This document shows positions 1-14,165 of a stretch of DNA of 64,000 nucleotides, in pieces. The notes beneath the pieces are model-generated. The model made no database searches. It was not told where the DNA came from and saw only the letters and a program-made list of their open reading frames with translations. The translations under genes were made by a program, and so were the position numbers. How positions within the stretch are numbered: position 1 is the stretch's first letter; the number at the start of each line of letters is the position of its first letter. The DNA is from Ancistrus triradiatus (taxonomy: Eukaryota; Chordata; Actinopteri; Siluriformes; Loricariidae): positions 97,001 through 161,000 of the forward strand of contig JAJAGP010001325.1 in assembly GCA_025084515.1 (NCBI GenBank), read 5' to 3'.

Positions 1-22
1 TTGCTCGTGTGTTTCTTATCAG

Positions 23-882
23 GTATGATGTTGATAGCCATGGATCCTCAGCACGGTCCTGTCCTGTATAAGTGCGACCCGGCCGGGTATTTCTGCGGCT
101 TCCACGCCACCGCCGTCGGTGTCAAGCAGACAGAGGCTAACAGCTACCTGGAGAAGAAAATTAAGAAACGGCCGGAGCTCACCTTTGACAGGACCGTGGA
201 GGTAAAATCAGTGGATTAAGAAAAATAATAAATGTACATTTAATAATTGTGTTTATTTAATGATCTTAGAATGCATCTTTGGCATGTCTTTAACTGGCTC
301 CTGTTCACTAGCTGGCGATCTCCTGCCTCTCAACCGTCTTATCAATGGATTTCAAGTCCAGCGAGCTGGAAGTGGCCGTGGTTAGCAAGGACAAGCCAAA
401 GTTCAGGTATGGACCACGGCTTTTTTTGTGTGCCACCAAGGTAAAGTACGCAAAGAAGATACAAAACTTAATACCATAATGAGCCTGATGGGAAAATGGA
501 AAGTGTTTCTTGGATTTAGTTGTCCACCACCGGGTGGGATCTTGAGTTAAACGTCCTGTTAGGACCTTGAGGCGATAATTTCCACATTTTGTGACTGATG
601 TCTGATATTTCTGTCTCTATACTAATATTAACATGTAGTATGTTTTATATATACAAGCATGGAGATGCAGTGGTTATCGCTGTCAACTCATGGCTTTCAG
701 AGTTTGAGGAATTTGCCTGTTCTGCTAAATATCTAAACTGTTCTGCCCTAATAAGAACCAATAACAAGATATTTATTTATCTGTAACTATAAACAATTTA
801 TTTCTGATTCTCTCTCCTATTCAGAACGCTAAGGGAGGTGGAAATCGAGACTCATCTAGTGGCTATAGCAGAGAGGGAGTAG
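23..882 (+). CDS. psma6l: Proteasome subunit alpha type-6 (alpha-1), divergent paralogue, last three exons (partial)
   Basis: PSMA6 is an outer-ring alpha subunit of the 20S proteasome; it is structural and not proteolytic. Three coding exons are visible: 23-201, 312-406 and 825-882, each with AG/GT borders and matching phases (the first base of the first codon lies on an exon before the window). They encode the C-terminal third: MMLIAMDPQHGPVLYKCDPAG, then GVKQTEANSYLEKKIKK, LAISCLSTVLSMDF, and the end ETHLVAIAERE followed by TAG at 880-882. The YKCDPAG, GVKQTE and CLSTVLS blocks are diagnostic of PSMA6. The sequence departs from canonical PSMA6 where that protein is nearly invariant: PELTFDRTVE replaces the usual FDWTFEQTVE, and the tail differs. 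It is therefore probably a paralogue (teleost psma6-like) and not psma6 itself; the symbol is inferred from this divergence. A poly(A) signal AATAAA lies at 1052-1057. The reading frame is intact in all three exons. Confidence 0.88.
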
Positions 883-2126
883 ACATGCTTCCCCGACCGG
901 TTTTTAGCCATGGCTCAACATATTCTGGTTGAAACACATGTTGATTGTTTTATTGACCAAGCCTCTTCAAACAATTCCGCTTCAGATAGATGCATTTGAT
1001 AGACTGAGCTCTTTAGGTGGGTGTTTTGTATGAATTACGGAGAAACATTGCAATAAAACAACATCCGAACTGGACTGTAGTGTGTTTTTTGATCCCTCCA
1101 CCAGGCGGCCCTGTTGCACGCATAAACATCATTTAATTGCTGGAAAAACATGCCTGATTCTAGACTAATAAGTAATAATATAATAAAACAATAATAGTGA
1201 TAGATTAGCACTAGTACATAGTATATGTAGTATAAATAGTAATATAATAGTTGTATAATATAGTATTCGCTATTTTATATACTGTATAATACTACTATTT
1301 ATATTATACTATTGTTAAGCTATTATTTAATTAATTATATTATGTATTAGACTACATCTTATTGTACTCATAGACTAATAATATGTTATACTTAAGTGTA
1401 TATTTCCTTCAAGTGCATAATTTCACTGTTATAAAAAACAGAAAGCAGACTGACTGCCGATGTTATTTTTGCCAGTGATAGTCAAAACGTTTTTTGTTCG
1501 CCACGAACATCATCAACCTTGAATATAAACACGACTCTTTAAAATCGGTTGAGAAATAATTAGGTTATTGTGCATTTTAACCAGAAAAAAAGCAGCTCCT
1601 CCGTTCACTTGTATTTGTTTACAAGCCAGTCTTGCCTGGACCAATATGGCGGACGCGTTGACGTATCGCAGCAACGCGCCGAAGCGGCCCTTGCGGCTTC
1701 TAGGTCTTTTAAAGAAAATTAGAGCTAGTGTGTGCTTTTACCAATAATGACCACAAGGGTGCAGTGTGTCAACAGTTCTTCCTTCCAGCCCATAGGGGAC
1801 TCGTGTCGACGTTTAGCACGTGTTCTTAAGAGTGGGCGTTGTTCCAAAATACGTAAATAATTACAAGCCACGTACAAATAAATGAAAGTCTTCCGATGTA
1901 AGTAATTTATTTAATAAGAATTTGTTTTTGTATTTAGGCTTTCACTAATACGGGTACAATATTTAGTTGACGAGAGATGTTAATGTGTTTGTAGTTAAAA
2001 GACGGTTTCAAGTGTGAGTATATATGTGTTCTAACGTACACACAGTGTGAGTTTGTGTCGTTTTTGTCTGTAACGACTGCATATACTATTATGAGTGTAT
2101 GTAGATCACTGTCCAACCTTATACAA

Positions 2127-2129
<3 letters not shown>
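883..2129. other. Non-coding: 3' UTR end, AT-rich DNA, CCAAT/YY1-like segment
   Basis: After the poly(A) signal the sequence is AT-rich (1150-1440) with no coding potential. A short CpG-containing segment at 1641-1690 carries CCAAT, an ATGGCGG (YY1-like) motif and TGACGTA, and opens a 33-codon reading frame (1646-1747). I cannot assign it to a gene. Confidence 0.5.
1052..1057 (+). terminator. Polyadenylation signal of the psma6-like gene
   Basis: AATAAA lies 170 bases after the stop codon, followed by a T/G-rich stretch (TGTAGTGTGTTTTTTG at about 1075-1090) suitable as a downstream element. The 3' UTR is therefore about 200 bases. Confidence 0.6.
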
Positions 2130-2169
<40 letters not shown>

Positions 2170-2352
2170 TTGCAGCAGGATTACTGGTGAGCCGTCTGTC
2201 TGCTTTTACAAAATGCTGACCAACAGAATTCAGATTAATGAGAGAGAGAGCGAGAGAGAGAGAGAGAGAGAGAGAACGTGGATAGGAAGAGGGCAGATGT
2301 CTACAGGAGGGGTTGAAGGGTAAAACAGGTTACTAAAGCCTTACAGTCTATA

Positions 2353-2424
<72 letters not shown>
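2130..2424. repeat. Microsatellite cluster (GT)n, (GA)n, (GT)n
   Basis: (GT)n at 2130-2168, (GA)n at about 2241-2273 and a long (GT)n of about 35 units at 2355-2424. Apparent open frames here are Val-Cys or Thr-His runs from the repeat. Confidence 0.95.
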
Positions 2425-2427
<3 letters not shown>

Positions 2428-2843
2428 ATTTGCAAAGATTTCACCCATAACATTTTAATTAATTCTAAGACCTTACAACACACACTTGAAGATCATTTGA
2501 AAAAGAGCCAAAACATCTGCACACTCCAAATTTTACATATAATAGTTATTTATAATTTCATATATAATATAGAATTAGATGTCTTGGGAAAGCCGACTAA
2601 ACATTTGTCTGGGGAACACAAGATTGTAAAAGATAATATCTTTTAACATTGGGATTCAGGTGAGTCAGCATCATTTATCTGTACTAATACACCAGTCTAA
2701 GGAAATATCCCTTAAATATAGCTATACATAGTGTGTGTGTGTGGTGTGTGTAGATTAGTGTGGCACAGTGATTAGTACAGCATAGTGCAGAAAGGGATTA
2801 ACCTTGTTCGGCCACGAGCTCAACCTGCAGTGTGGCAGTCATG

Positions 2844-2845
<2 letters not shown>

Positions 2846-2895
<50 letters not shown>
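2846..2895. repeat. (CA)n microsatellite
   Basis: About 25 uninterrupted CA units, next to a short tRNA-SINE-like stretch (TGGCACAGTGATTAGTACAG at 2760). Confidence 0.95.
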
Positions 2896-2897
<2 letters not shown>

Positions 2898-3009
2898 GGT
2901 ACCAGTCAGGGACGAAGGCTCTTGAGGACGCCCCCTCATAAACGTTGTTGCTTGGTGGCAGGACCACTCTAGTGTTTTGGGGGACCCAATTCTTGAAATA
3001 CTAGTTAAT

Positions 3010-3980
3010 TGTTATTGACCACATGGTTCACTGATTCAAACCCTGATTTGCTGTATGAGAAAGGAGTAAAGCATGAGTCATTACCAAATGATTCACTGAT
3101 TCCAATTCTTACCTACTAATATAGAGAGGGTTGATGCTCAGTACTGACCAAATGATTCAATAATTCAAATTAAAAATCTCCCTCTCAAGGAGAGAAGAGC
3201 CAGTATTGGTCTTGCCAGAGTGAATCACCGATTAAAACACTGATCTGTGAAATTAAAACGTTTCTCCCTTTTTTCCAAAACATTGTGAAGTGACCTTGTG
3301 TTTGTGAAAGACTAGAAAAAGATTAAATTTTAATTATTATTATAAAGTGGAATGAATCTCCGTCGTAACCGAATTACTCAGTGCTTCAAACACTGACCTA
3401 AACAAGAGAAGAGTGAATTTGAGTCATGACTGAACTGATTCAAACACTGATCCACCAAATGAGAAAGGAGAGAATCGCAGTCATGTGCATGTGGTTCCTG
3501 GATTCAAACATTGATCTGTGAAATAAAAGAGGAAGAAATCTCAGTCATAACTAAATGACTCACTGATTAAATGAGAGAGTAGCAAGTCTCAGTACTGACC
3601 GGATGATTCACTGATTCAGGCGCTTACATCTTAAACTAGAGAGGCATGAATGGTCCTGACAAAATTATTCACTGAGTTAAAAACTGAGCTGCTAAATGAG
3701 TGAATTTTGGTTTTCAAGAAATTTCCTGATTCAAACACTGATCTGTGGAGTTAAATAGGAGCAGCATGTCCAAATGATTCACTGAGTCAAATGTTGATCT
3801 GCCAAAAGATAAAGCCGTGAACTTCAGTCAAGAACTAACCAAATGATTCACAGATTAAAACACTGATTCAGAGAATAATGTATATTTGCTGAGTTCAATT
3901 GTATAACCTGTGAAGACAAACTAAATTAAATACAACTCAGTGATGATGCTGATTCATTTACTGATTCATTCACCTCAGTG
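3010..3980. repeat. Degenerate minisatellite, unit about 65-75 bp
   Basis: A motif close to CCAAATGATTCACTGATTCA, followed by a short variable piece with 'ACTGATCTG..AAATGAGA', recurs about a dozen times in the same orientation across nearly 1 kb. Copies are heavily diverged, so this is an old tandem array. No coding potential is seen. Confidence 0.75.
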
Positions 3981-4439
3981 ACTCGAATCCTCATGATATT
4001 GTGCATCGCCAGGTTACATTAACAACAGAACAGGACTTTCACATCTCCACTAAAAGCCAATAACATGTTTTTGTGCTGATATTTTTTCCCCACCACTCCG
4101 TCTCGCCGACACTTCCACAAGGTTTACCGGAGCATCTGATTGGCAGAAATGGCCTCGTCTGGATTAGCGCATGTTTTTCACTTAGGCGCCTCCATTATGC
4201 ATCATGTGACGTATTACATCACAGGATTGAGGTCATCGCTGGATTAGGACGGCATGATTGAAAGTGAAGAGTGGAGGGTTGGGAGAGCTGGTGGAGAAAC
4301 AGAGGGACGAAGAGAAGAATGGAGAAATTATGTTACTGAAGGTCACCAGTGGAGAATCTGCAAAAAAACAAGCACCAGAGAAGAAACAAATTAAGAAATC
4401 AAAATATCTACAACTGCTCCAAATAATCCCAGTATGACT

Positions 4440-4760
4440 CTGTGGAACTCTCTTGAAGATCATAAAATTTAAATTCCCAATTTAAAACTGGGTCACCAGA
4501 ATCGTTTATGATCATACCTAGAGACTACAGAGCCTTTAAGAAACACAAAGGCTCAGGTGATCCAAGAATCAAGAACATCTTTATAATCCCTAAAAATAAG
4601 ATCCAGCACTAGAGGAGCTTGATAACAGATCATCTCCAGAATTGACAGTGCTCAGATGATTTATAAAAGTGCTCCAGAATAGTCTTAGAAGATCATGTTC
4701 ATAATCTCTAGAATAAGAGCCAGCACTAACTAGAGAACCTCAGTCACGGTCCCTCACTAT
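4440..4760. repeat. Short degenerate tandem duplication
   Basis: Segments such as 'AAGAACATCTTTATAATCCC...AAGATCCAGCACTAGAG' (about 4570) and 'AAGATCATGTTCATAATCTC...AGAGCCAGCACTAACTAGAG' (about 4690) are diverged copies about 120 bp apart, with similar 'CTCCAGAAT' and 'AGATCATCTC' pieces between them. Confidence 0.45.
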
Positions 4761-4765
4761 ATTTT

Positions 4766-4892
4766 CATTTTACATTTATGTCTTTTACCAGACACTCTTA
4801 TCCAGAGTGACTTACAATCCAAGCAATCGTGGAATTTGAACTCTGGACCTTCTGGTCCATAGTCCTGCACCTTAACCACTAGGCCACCACAG
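4766..4892. repeat. Teleost interspersed repeat (type 'CAGACACTCTTATCCAGAG')
   Basis: The stretch '..ACATTTATG..CCAGACACTCTTATCCAGAGTGACTTACA..' followed by '..CTTAACCACTAGGCCACCACA' resembles a very common fish dispersed repeat. Related copies lie at 17682-17845 and, partially, at 27005-27090. Class assignment needs a repeat library. Confidence 0.55.
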
Positions 4893-5360
4893 TCACACAG
4901 TCACTAAAATCTCTACATCATCTTGGACTCTTAAATTCCAGAACATCCACACTTGCTCCGAACCTAAGCATCACCAGATCAATTCCAGATCATCTCGGTA
5001 AGGTAAAACAAAACTCAAAAACAAAATGAGGAGAAATGGGTGGGAAGGGTGTGTTAATGGAAAGAAAAACACGTGGAACAGAAAGTGTAATGGACGCAAA
5101 GTGAGAGAGAACGAGCGAGAGTAAGTCTGAGTAATTCACTTAGTGATGAGGGACAGTAAGAGGATTAGACCTGTGTCTAAATTAGATCAGTAAAAATAAT
5201 GGCACAAGACAAGGCCGAGAGAGGAGTGGAAAGAACCAATGATCAGTTTTGATCAGTTTTATTGGACTGTCAGTCTGAGACTCTTCTCAGTCTATTATAA
5301 TTCGGTTTCACCCTCCAATAACTAAATGCAGGCCAAATTCCTTCAGTCTGAACACAGAAG

Positions 5361-6212
5361 GTGTAGTGTTACGGCCAAGTCTAGAGCTGAGTCGAAATCA
5401 AGACCGGGAGTGGCCAAGGCTGAGATCAGAGTAAGATTTTTTTCATCATACACAAATAAAAAGAAGAAAATGGAAAAAATTTAATTTGTTTGTAATTCAC
5501 TTTACATTCATTATATACTATATAATATAATTACAATTATTAATAGATAATATTATATTTCATCATATATTCAGTAAAATATTAACATGAAATGATATAT
5601 AGCCTACAATTATGATGACTTATTATAATTTTAAAGTCTTAGTCAAACTAAGGTAATGTAACTTTTGGAAGTAAATGATGGTGATGATCCTGTTTAGCTT
5701 CTTCTCTAATAACTTCATCAGAATCACCACATAAAGTCACTTAAATATAATAAACAACAACCATTCGATCCATTTTTTATTATTAAACACAATAACAACA
5801 TTTCAATCTGCCCTCAAACAAAAGAGACCCTAAACTACACAAACTAAGTAAAGCGAGAGACAAGGTGAAATGCTTCTTACACTTATAATCTTAACATCAG
5901 ACTCTTCCCAGTAAATCGGGTTCATTGATTGGATCCTGAATGAGAAGAGCAGGAACTTGTTTTTCCCTGTTAGCCAATCAGAGTGCAGATTTTATTTAGG
6001 CATGTAGAGAAAGGACTGATTCATTTTGTTCAATAGCGATAGAAAACAGTTCAGTTTATAATTAATATTACATCAGACAGAGGCATTGGACTTGACTGGT
6101 CTTAACAACAATTTCCGAGTCCACCTTACCCCGGGACCGAGACAAGACCGAGATGGCTCGTTTATGTTATCGAGTCCCAGACTGGATTTGAGTACTACAA
6201 CACCACTACACA
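5361..6212. mobile_element. Decayed DNA transposon-like element
   Basis: The left end GTGTAGTGTTACGGCCAAGT and the reverse complement of the right end, GTGTAGTGGTGTTGTAGTAC, share a GTGTAGTG start. The right-hand part ('GAGTCCCAGACTGG..TTTGAGTACTACAACACC') resembles a widespread fish DNA-transposon end. The interior is AT-rich with no intact transposase. Confidence 0.4.
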
Positions 6213-6963
6213 CCTCTGGAACTGTGTGAAAGTAGGCTCTGTATTCAAATGAAACTGGAGGTGGATGCTTATATAATGAAGAAGTTATGATAGAGGATCT
6301 GTACTGTGATGGCTGTTTTTCATCCAAAAGAATCTTGTCGTGATCCATGAAGTACCCGGAGACTTGGAATGAAATCCTGGTTGCATTTGTCAAGAAGCTA
6401 AAGCTAGGTCATGGTTGCATCTTCCAGCAGAGTGCTGGAACAAACCCATTAGAATGAAGCTAAAATTCACTGTGAGTCTTGAGCCACTGGTGGAAGCCTT
6501 CCTAATTCCTATTACAGAGAAAGGAGGCATAAACAAGTACTAGAAAGACCGTCCCATCTCCTGGACCACACTGGAGGGGGTGTGGAGGAGTAGTGTGTAG
6601 GGATTAGAGCTCTGTTAGTGATTGTGTATGTTGTGTAAGAAGCAGGTCGACCAACATTGTTGCTCTGAGATTAGAGAGAAAGAAATGAATCACATTCTTA
6701 AGTGCTGAGGGTTGGTGTCCCCTTTTTGGGTCATGTTTTTGATATAGGGACAGGCATTTTTAATTTGCCCTCTAGTATAGTTGTGGTTTATCTTACATAT
6801 TTTATAGGTTTTGTGTATGTGTTGTATATGTCCATCACCGGGCTGGGTAAGGGTGTTGCAGTGCTGGTGGATGGTCCGTTCTGCTCTGTTCCCCAGACCT
6901 GACCAATGTTGGTGCTGATGTCCAACCCGCTCAGAAATAACAAAGCAGGACAACTGATGTGTG

Positions 6964-8807
6964 TTTTATTAAAACGTTTTTAATGTCTTAATACACAGCA
7001 AATCTATCAGACACTTTGAAAGAACAAACACTAAACCTTTGACGTTTGAAATGAAAGCGCAAACAGGATTTAAAAAAAGCAAGAACGACTGATTGATGGC
7101 TTTTAAACACTGTTACAGGTGAAACCCCTGAGTTTAAAAAGAAAGAAAAGTCAGAACAAAAGAAAGAAGAGTTGGCCTTGTTTGTAGAAACTGAGAAAGT
7201 AGAAGCGATTAAACAAAACGTTTAGTTTAATATTTACAAAAGAAGCAACAACAACAGAGACACAAAAAATCTTTCAAATGATATAACATTTAATTTGAAT
7301 GTTTTTTTAAATTATGGTGATGTCGAAGAGTAGGTGAATTCAAATTCAAAATAAGTGTACGACAAATAACTCACAAATTACAGTCTATACAAAAGAAAGA
7401 ATGAAAGAACACAAAAAAGATCAGGGTGGAAAATAATGAAGATTGTGTTAAGGTTTTTATTGTGAATCAGATTCCTATTTGAATAGGAATTAAAGTAAAT
7501 AAAATTGAAACCTTTACTGAAATGTCTGGTGTCATTTATCTCTAAGTGTCACAAATTGGACTGAGCATTTTTACTTTGCCTTGTCCCACAGAAAACAGTA
7601 GGTGGCCGTTATAGTACTATTTTTTACTCTGATTTGTTATATCAGTTATGATTTTTAAGTGTTAGAGCAATTCAATTTTACACGACATGATCAGTCATTG
7701 AGTCTCACGATTTTTGGGTGCCCTGGTACAGGTCCCTCCTGACTGGGAGCCAGTGCTGAACTGGGATATGTAACAGCAGCTCTGGATTCGATCTTTTACT
7801 TTTTATATTAATCGGGCAGAAGCAGTTTGATCTCCTAATCCTGATCTTTTGCTTCTCTCCACACCATAGGAATGATAAAAAGTGTGTGGCATGAACCTTT
7901 TGCCCTTGCTGTGAGAAGCCTGACACATGTGACACAAAAAACACGAGGGGCTCACCTTTTATCCTGGTCACCCATCAGGATCAGCGCAGATGTAGAAGAA
8001 AGAATTTGGTCTATTTAGGCAGTTTCTTGGCTTTATAGTGGTGGATAGGGGAATCAGCACGACACTTCAATACACAAACAAACGATATCTGAGTATGCTG
8101 CAACAAACTGTGTGATAGAGAAATTCTGAAAACATGTTTCGATTCAGCAGCAGAAATTCCTAAGAAACTTCTTTTTTAAAAATCTTTGTTAAGCAGTGTG
8201 ATTACTCGAATTGGTACAAGTTCCAGAAAGTCAAAACTCAAGGCAATTTGTTTCCTAATAGGTGTTAATCACACACATACAAACAAAAAACAAGACGTTA
8301 AAAAGTTAAAGCAAGAGCGATGTTTGGATTTCATGTGAAGGAACTTGTATGAAACTCGACATGATTCACAGGCTGTCACCAGCGTTCAGAAGGTCAGGTG
8401 GCAGACCTTAAAAAATAAATGAATTCCAAGGTTTTGCTATTGCAGTGGTGGGGAATGATCTCCCTGACCAGCCTCCCCTCCTTCAGATACAGTCAGTTGT
8501 GCTCAGGACTCGAACCTGGGTCACCGTGGTGGGCTAACGTACTAGACTGCTTCACCACCTGAGTGCCTGTTATGTAATTAAGCTATTTAAAGAAATATGA
8601 TTGAGTTGGTGAGGGGCCACATTAAAGCTAGCAACACTTTACGCAATGATTAGCTTTTACTATCATTTAAATATTTGAATAAAGAATTGAAAGTCTACCT
8701 CATCATCTACCTTTAAATATCAAGAAACATTACGAAAACAAAGACTTTTGAAGACACAGGAATTTTTTTGCCCCCTCCGACATTCCCTTCTCACTGGCGC
8801 CACCTGC
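6964..8807 (-). other. Probable long 3' UTR / downstream region of the otx5/crx gene
   Basis: No coding exon is seen between the homeobox stop codon and about 6965. Candidate minus-strand poly(A) signals (TTTATT on the plus strand) are at 7456-7461 and 6965-6970, giving a 3' UTR of 1.3-1.8 kb. Which is used cannot be told from sequence. A SINE-like fragment lies at 8465-8575. Confidence 0.4.
8465..8575. repeat. tRNA-SINE-like fragment
   Basis: 'CAGGACTCGAACCTGGGTCA' followed by 'GGGCTAACGTACTAGACTGC..CACC' has the look of an inverted tRNA-derived SINE head (B-box like TCGAACC, then the A-box region). It is short and has no tail. Confidence 0.4.
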
Positions 8808-11532
<2,725 letters not shown>

Positions 11533-11917
11533 GCCTGCACTGGCTTTAAATCTCTCTCTCTCTCGCTCTCCCTCTCTTTCTCTCTCTCCCCCTCTTTCTC
11601 TGTCTCTCTCTCTGAAATTTCAGCAATTATCAATTACCTGCTTGTTCTTTAATTTAAAAACAAAGCTTTGCTTTGGAACTTTCAGTCTATTCTGACACTA
11701 TGTTCTTAGACTAAACTAAATCTATTACTGGTTTTGGTCTCTGGAAACGAGTGCTCTGTCTCTCCGTCTGTCTCCGTCTCGCTTTGAGTCTTGGCTGAGA
11801 GTTGCGTTGTGTTTGGGACACAGCTGAGGACTGAGGGCACCAAGCAAGAGGAGGGCTAATTAGAGAGAGAGGGGGACAAGGTGGAGGAAAAACTCCTCCC
11901 TCACCTCCTCAAGCTTG

Positions 11918-11971
<54 letters not shown>

Positions 11972-12000
11972 TTGTTTAATACGACATTATTACACATTTA
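11533..12000 (-). promoter_or_regulatory. 5' flank / 5' UTR of the otx5/crx gene, CT-rich
   Basis: The ATG is preceded on the minus strand by GCCAGTGCAGGC, which could be a 3' splice site next to the start, although the sequence before it is purine-rich (GA)n and not a good polypyrimidine tract. TTTAAA lies 15-20 bases further up. CT runs cover 11548-11612 and 11921-11968. Whether this is a promoter or only the edge of the first coding exon is undecided. Confidence 0.35.
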
Positions 12001-12840
12001 TATGAATTAAACACTATACTGTGCAAAAACATTCATATGTAAACACGCCAAAAGCAAAGCATTTTCAATGCATAATATGGATATAAATAGGCCTGTGGGT
12101 GTCTGATATCCCTTACATAAATAAATATAATACTAATAGGAACAAAAGTGTGATGATGACACACATTTCCAGTTAGGAGGTACACAAGCTTAACCGATTC
12201 TATACAGGATGTGAAAGTTAATGCCTAATATTCGTCATTCAAGAGTATTCACTTTATTATAAATTAATCCAGAGTTTCTGCAAGCGAAAGAAACCAGAAT
12301 ATGAAACCTTTTCCCTTCCATTACAGACAGAGGTTGACAGTAATAAATGATTAGAGAATAAGGTCTTAACGCTCCAAAATATTAAGCAAACAAAGATTTC
12401 ACACTCACACTTTTACTCCTCTAATGCTGTAGAGACCCAACAAATGCTGGCTTATGTAAAACGAACATTTTATGAGATCTTTTTAAAGATATACAAGCAC
12501 ACTGATTTAATAATTGATCGAGACAAGCACTATAACGGTAATAAAGAATAAATGACTAAATCCAGCATCTGTATGAGAGCTTTTATGATTAAAATAGATA
12601 TAGAAGAGATTTTACTTAATATTAGGGAGGAAATGGCAAGTTTTGTTCTGTTCTAAAAACTAAGTGGAACAACCTTTAGCTTAATGTGCATAACAAGAAA
12701 TAAAGGAATAAAACCAGGAGTTACATATAAGCAATGCTCTATAAATAATTAAATATGTGTAAAGGTAGATCTGCTGCAAACACTTTAGAAAATAAAAGTA
12801 GTAAATGTGTTCTTGTTGGAAAACTGAATCTATGTACAAT
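12001..12840. other. AT-rich intergenic DNA
   Basis: Upstream of the homeobox gene. No coding potential is seen. One TAATCC (K50 homeodomain core) lies at 12265-12270 inside TTAATCC. Confidence 0.5.
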
Positions 12841-13981
12841 CCCTTCCACAATTATTATAAAGGGATAAAGATATATAAGAATTAAAGCTTTTGGTGAATG
12901 AGCTTAAACTCACACTGAAAGAATCAGAATGCAACCTTTAACTAAAGTAAGTTTAAGTTGAGAAATAAATATTTTTCACCACTTCTTCTCCTAGAAGATC
13001 TTCTAAGGTTGGAGATGCAGGGCAGGGAATTTGAGACCGTTCCTCTTTAGAGAATCTCCAAGGTCCTCTCTTGTGCTCGCGCCTCTTTAGCTTCACCACA
13101 GGTTTCCTATGGGCTTCAGATCAGGGAACTGAGATGCCCATGTTTTGTGTCACTAAACCATTTCTGTGTTGATCTGGACATATGTTTTGGATCATTAGCC
13201 TGCTGGAAGATCCAGTGATCAACCCTTTAGTTTCTTGGCAGAGGCAGACAGATTTAGAATTAAAATGTCCTGATATTCCATGGAGTCCATGATGCCATGT
13301 ACCATAATCTGTTCCCAGGCCAATATCACAGACCCTCCACCTGTACTTAAGAGTGGATGCCAGGTTCTGTTCAGTGTATACTCGTCCTTCTTTTTGTTAG
13401 CAAAAAGTTCAGTTTTCGTTTCATCTGACCATAGAACTCCAGGTGCTTCTGTTTGTGGTTAGATGACAGGAAGCATCTTCTCCCATCAAGTTCAAAATAA
13501 TCTGTTGGCATGGAGGTGACCCAGGTCTTGCACCTCTCTTACCTGCCACCTACCTGTGTGAGGGTCCTTGTCCAGGTAAGTTTGTCACAGGTTCAGCTGA
13601 ACAGACCTTTTTAATTAAAACAACTGTAGATTTGGGCATTTCAGGCTTGTAGTCATTTTTATAGCCATCTTCTAGTATTTGAATTGTGTGTTCTCTTCTC
13701 TTTGTTGAAGAATGGCTAAGGGAATTTGACTTTAGTCTTGCAGGTGGTGTTTCATTTTCGTTCCAAGAATTTCTGTTGAGACAATAAGTGTAGCTCATGT
13801 GGTTTAGTTAAAATGAATTATTTCTGGGTGAGGGATTCCCTTTCTCAGACTAAATTCACTTCAGTTAAAAGTTGGGTTTTTCTCATTCTTCCAGTGCGAG
13901 ACTAAACTCGTTCACAAAAAGCTCCATTTCTTAGAACTCTTTTTATTCTTCTTGATCAGTGGTGCTAATAATTGTGGAGGA
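12841..13981 (-). mobile_element. Decayed Tc1/mariner transposon
   Basis: The ends are inverted: CCCTTCCACAATTATTATAA at 12841 and TAATAATTGTGGAGG at 13966-13980. The interior, read on the minus strand, matches the layout of a fish Tc1/mariner transposase gene. On the plus strand this appears as GATCATTAGCCTGCTGGAAG, GAGTCCATGATGCCATGTAC and TTTCATCTGACCATAGAACT, complements of transposase coding landmarks. Many stops and frameshifts make it non-functional. Length about 1.14 kb. Confidence 0.7.
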
Positions 13982-14109
13982 AACAGTAGCTCGTGCTAGC
14001 TAGCGCGCGCTCTCGTGTGTTTCATTATTTTACCTCCACTTTCAAAATGCAGAATTAATTTGTGCTCCTGTGGATGCAGCAGGAGGGTGGAGGGGCGATG
14101 GGTCTGAGT

Positions 14110-14165
14110 TGCACGCGGGATTAGGACACAAACCTCGCGCTGTTCGCTTCGATTAAATCCCCTGA
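14110..14165. promoter_or_regulatory. Candidate K50-homeodomain (Otx/Crx) binding cluster
   Basis: GGATTA at 14118-14123 and GATTAAATCC at 14151-14160 sit in a CpG-containing block about 2.6 kb upstream of the otx5/crx start codon. GGATTA is the preferred core of Otx/Crx proteins, so autoregulation is conceivable. Motif evidence only. Confidence 0.25.

Noticed and set aside
2362..2646. 94-codon plus-strand ORF beginning with a Cys-Val run
   Set aside because: It is translated from (GT)n and flanking AT-rich sequence; no homology, no splice or start context.
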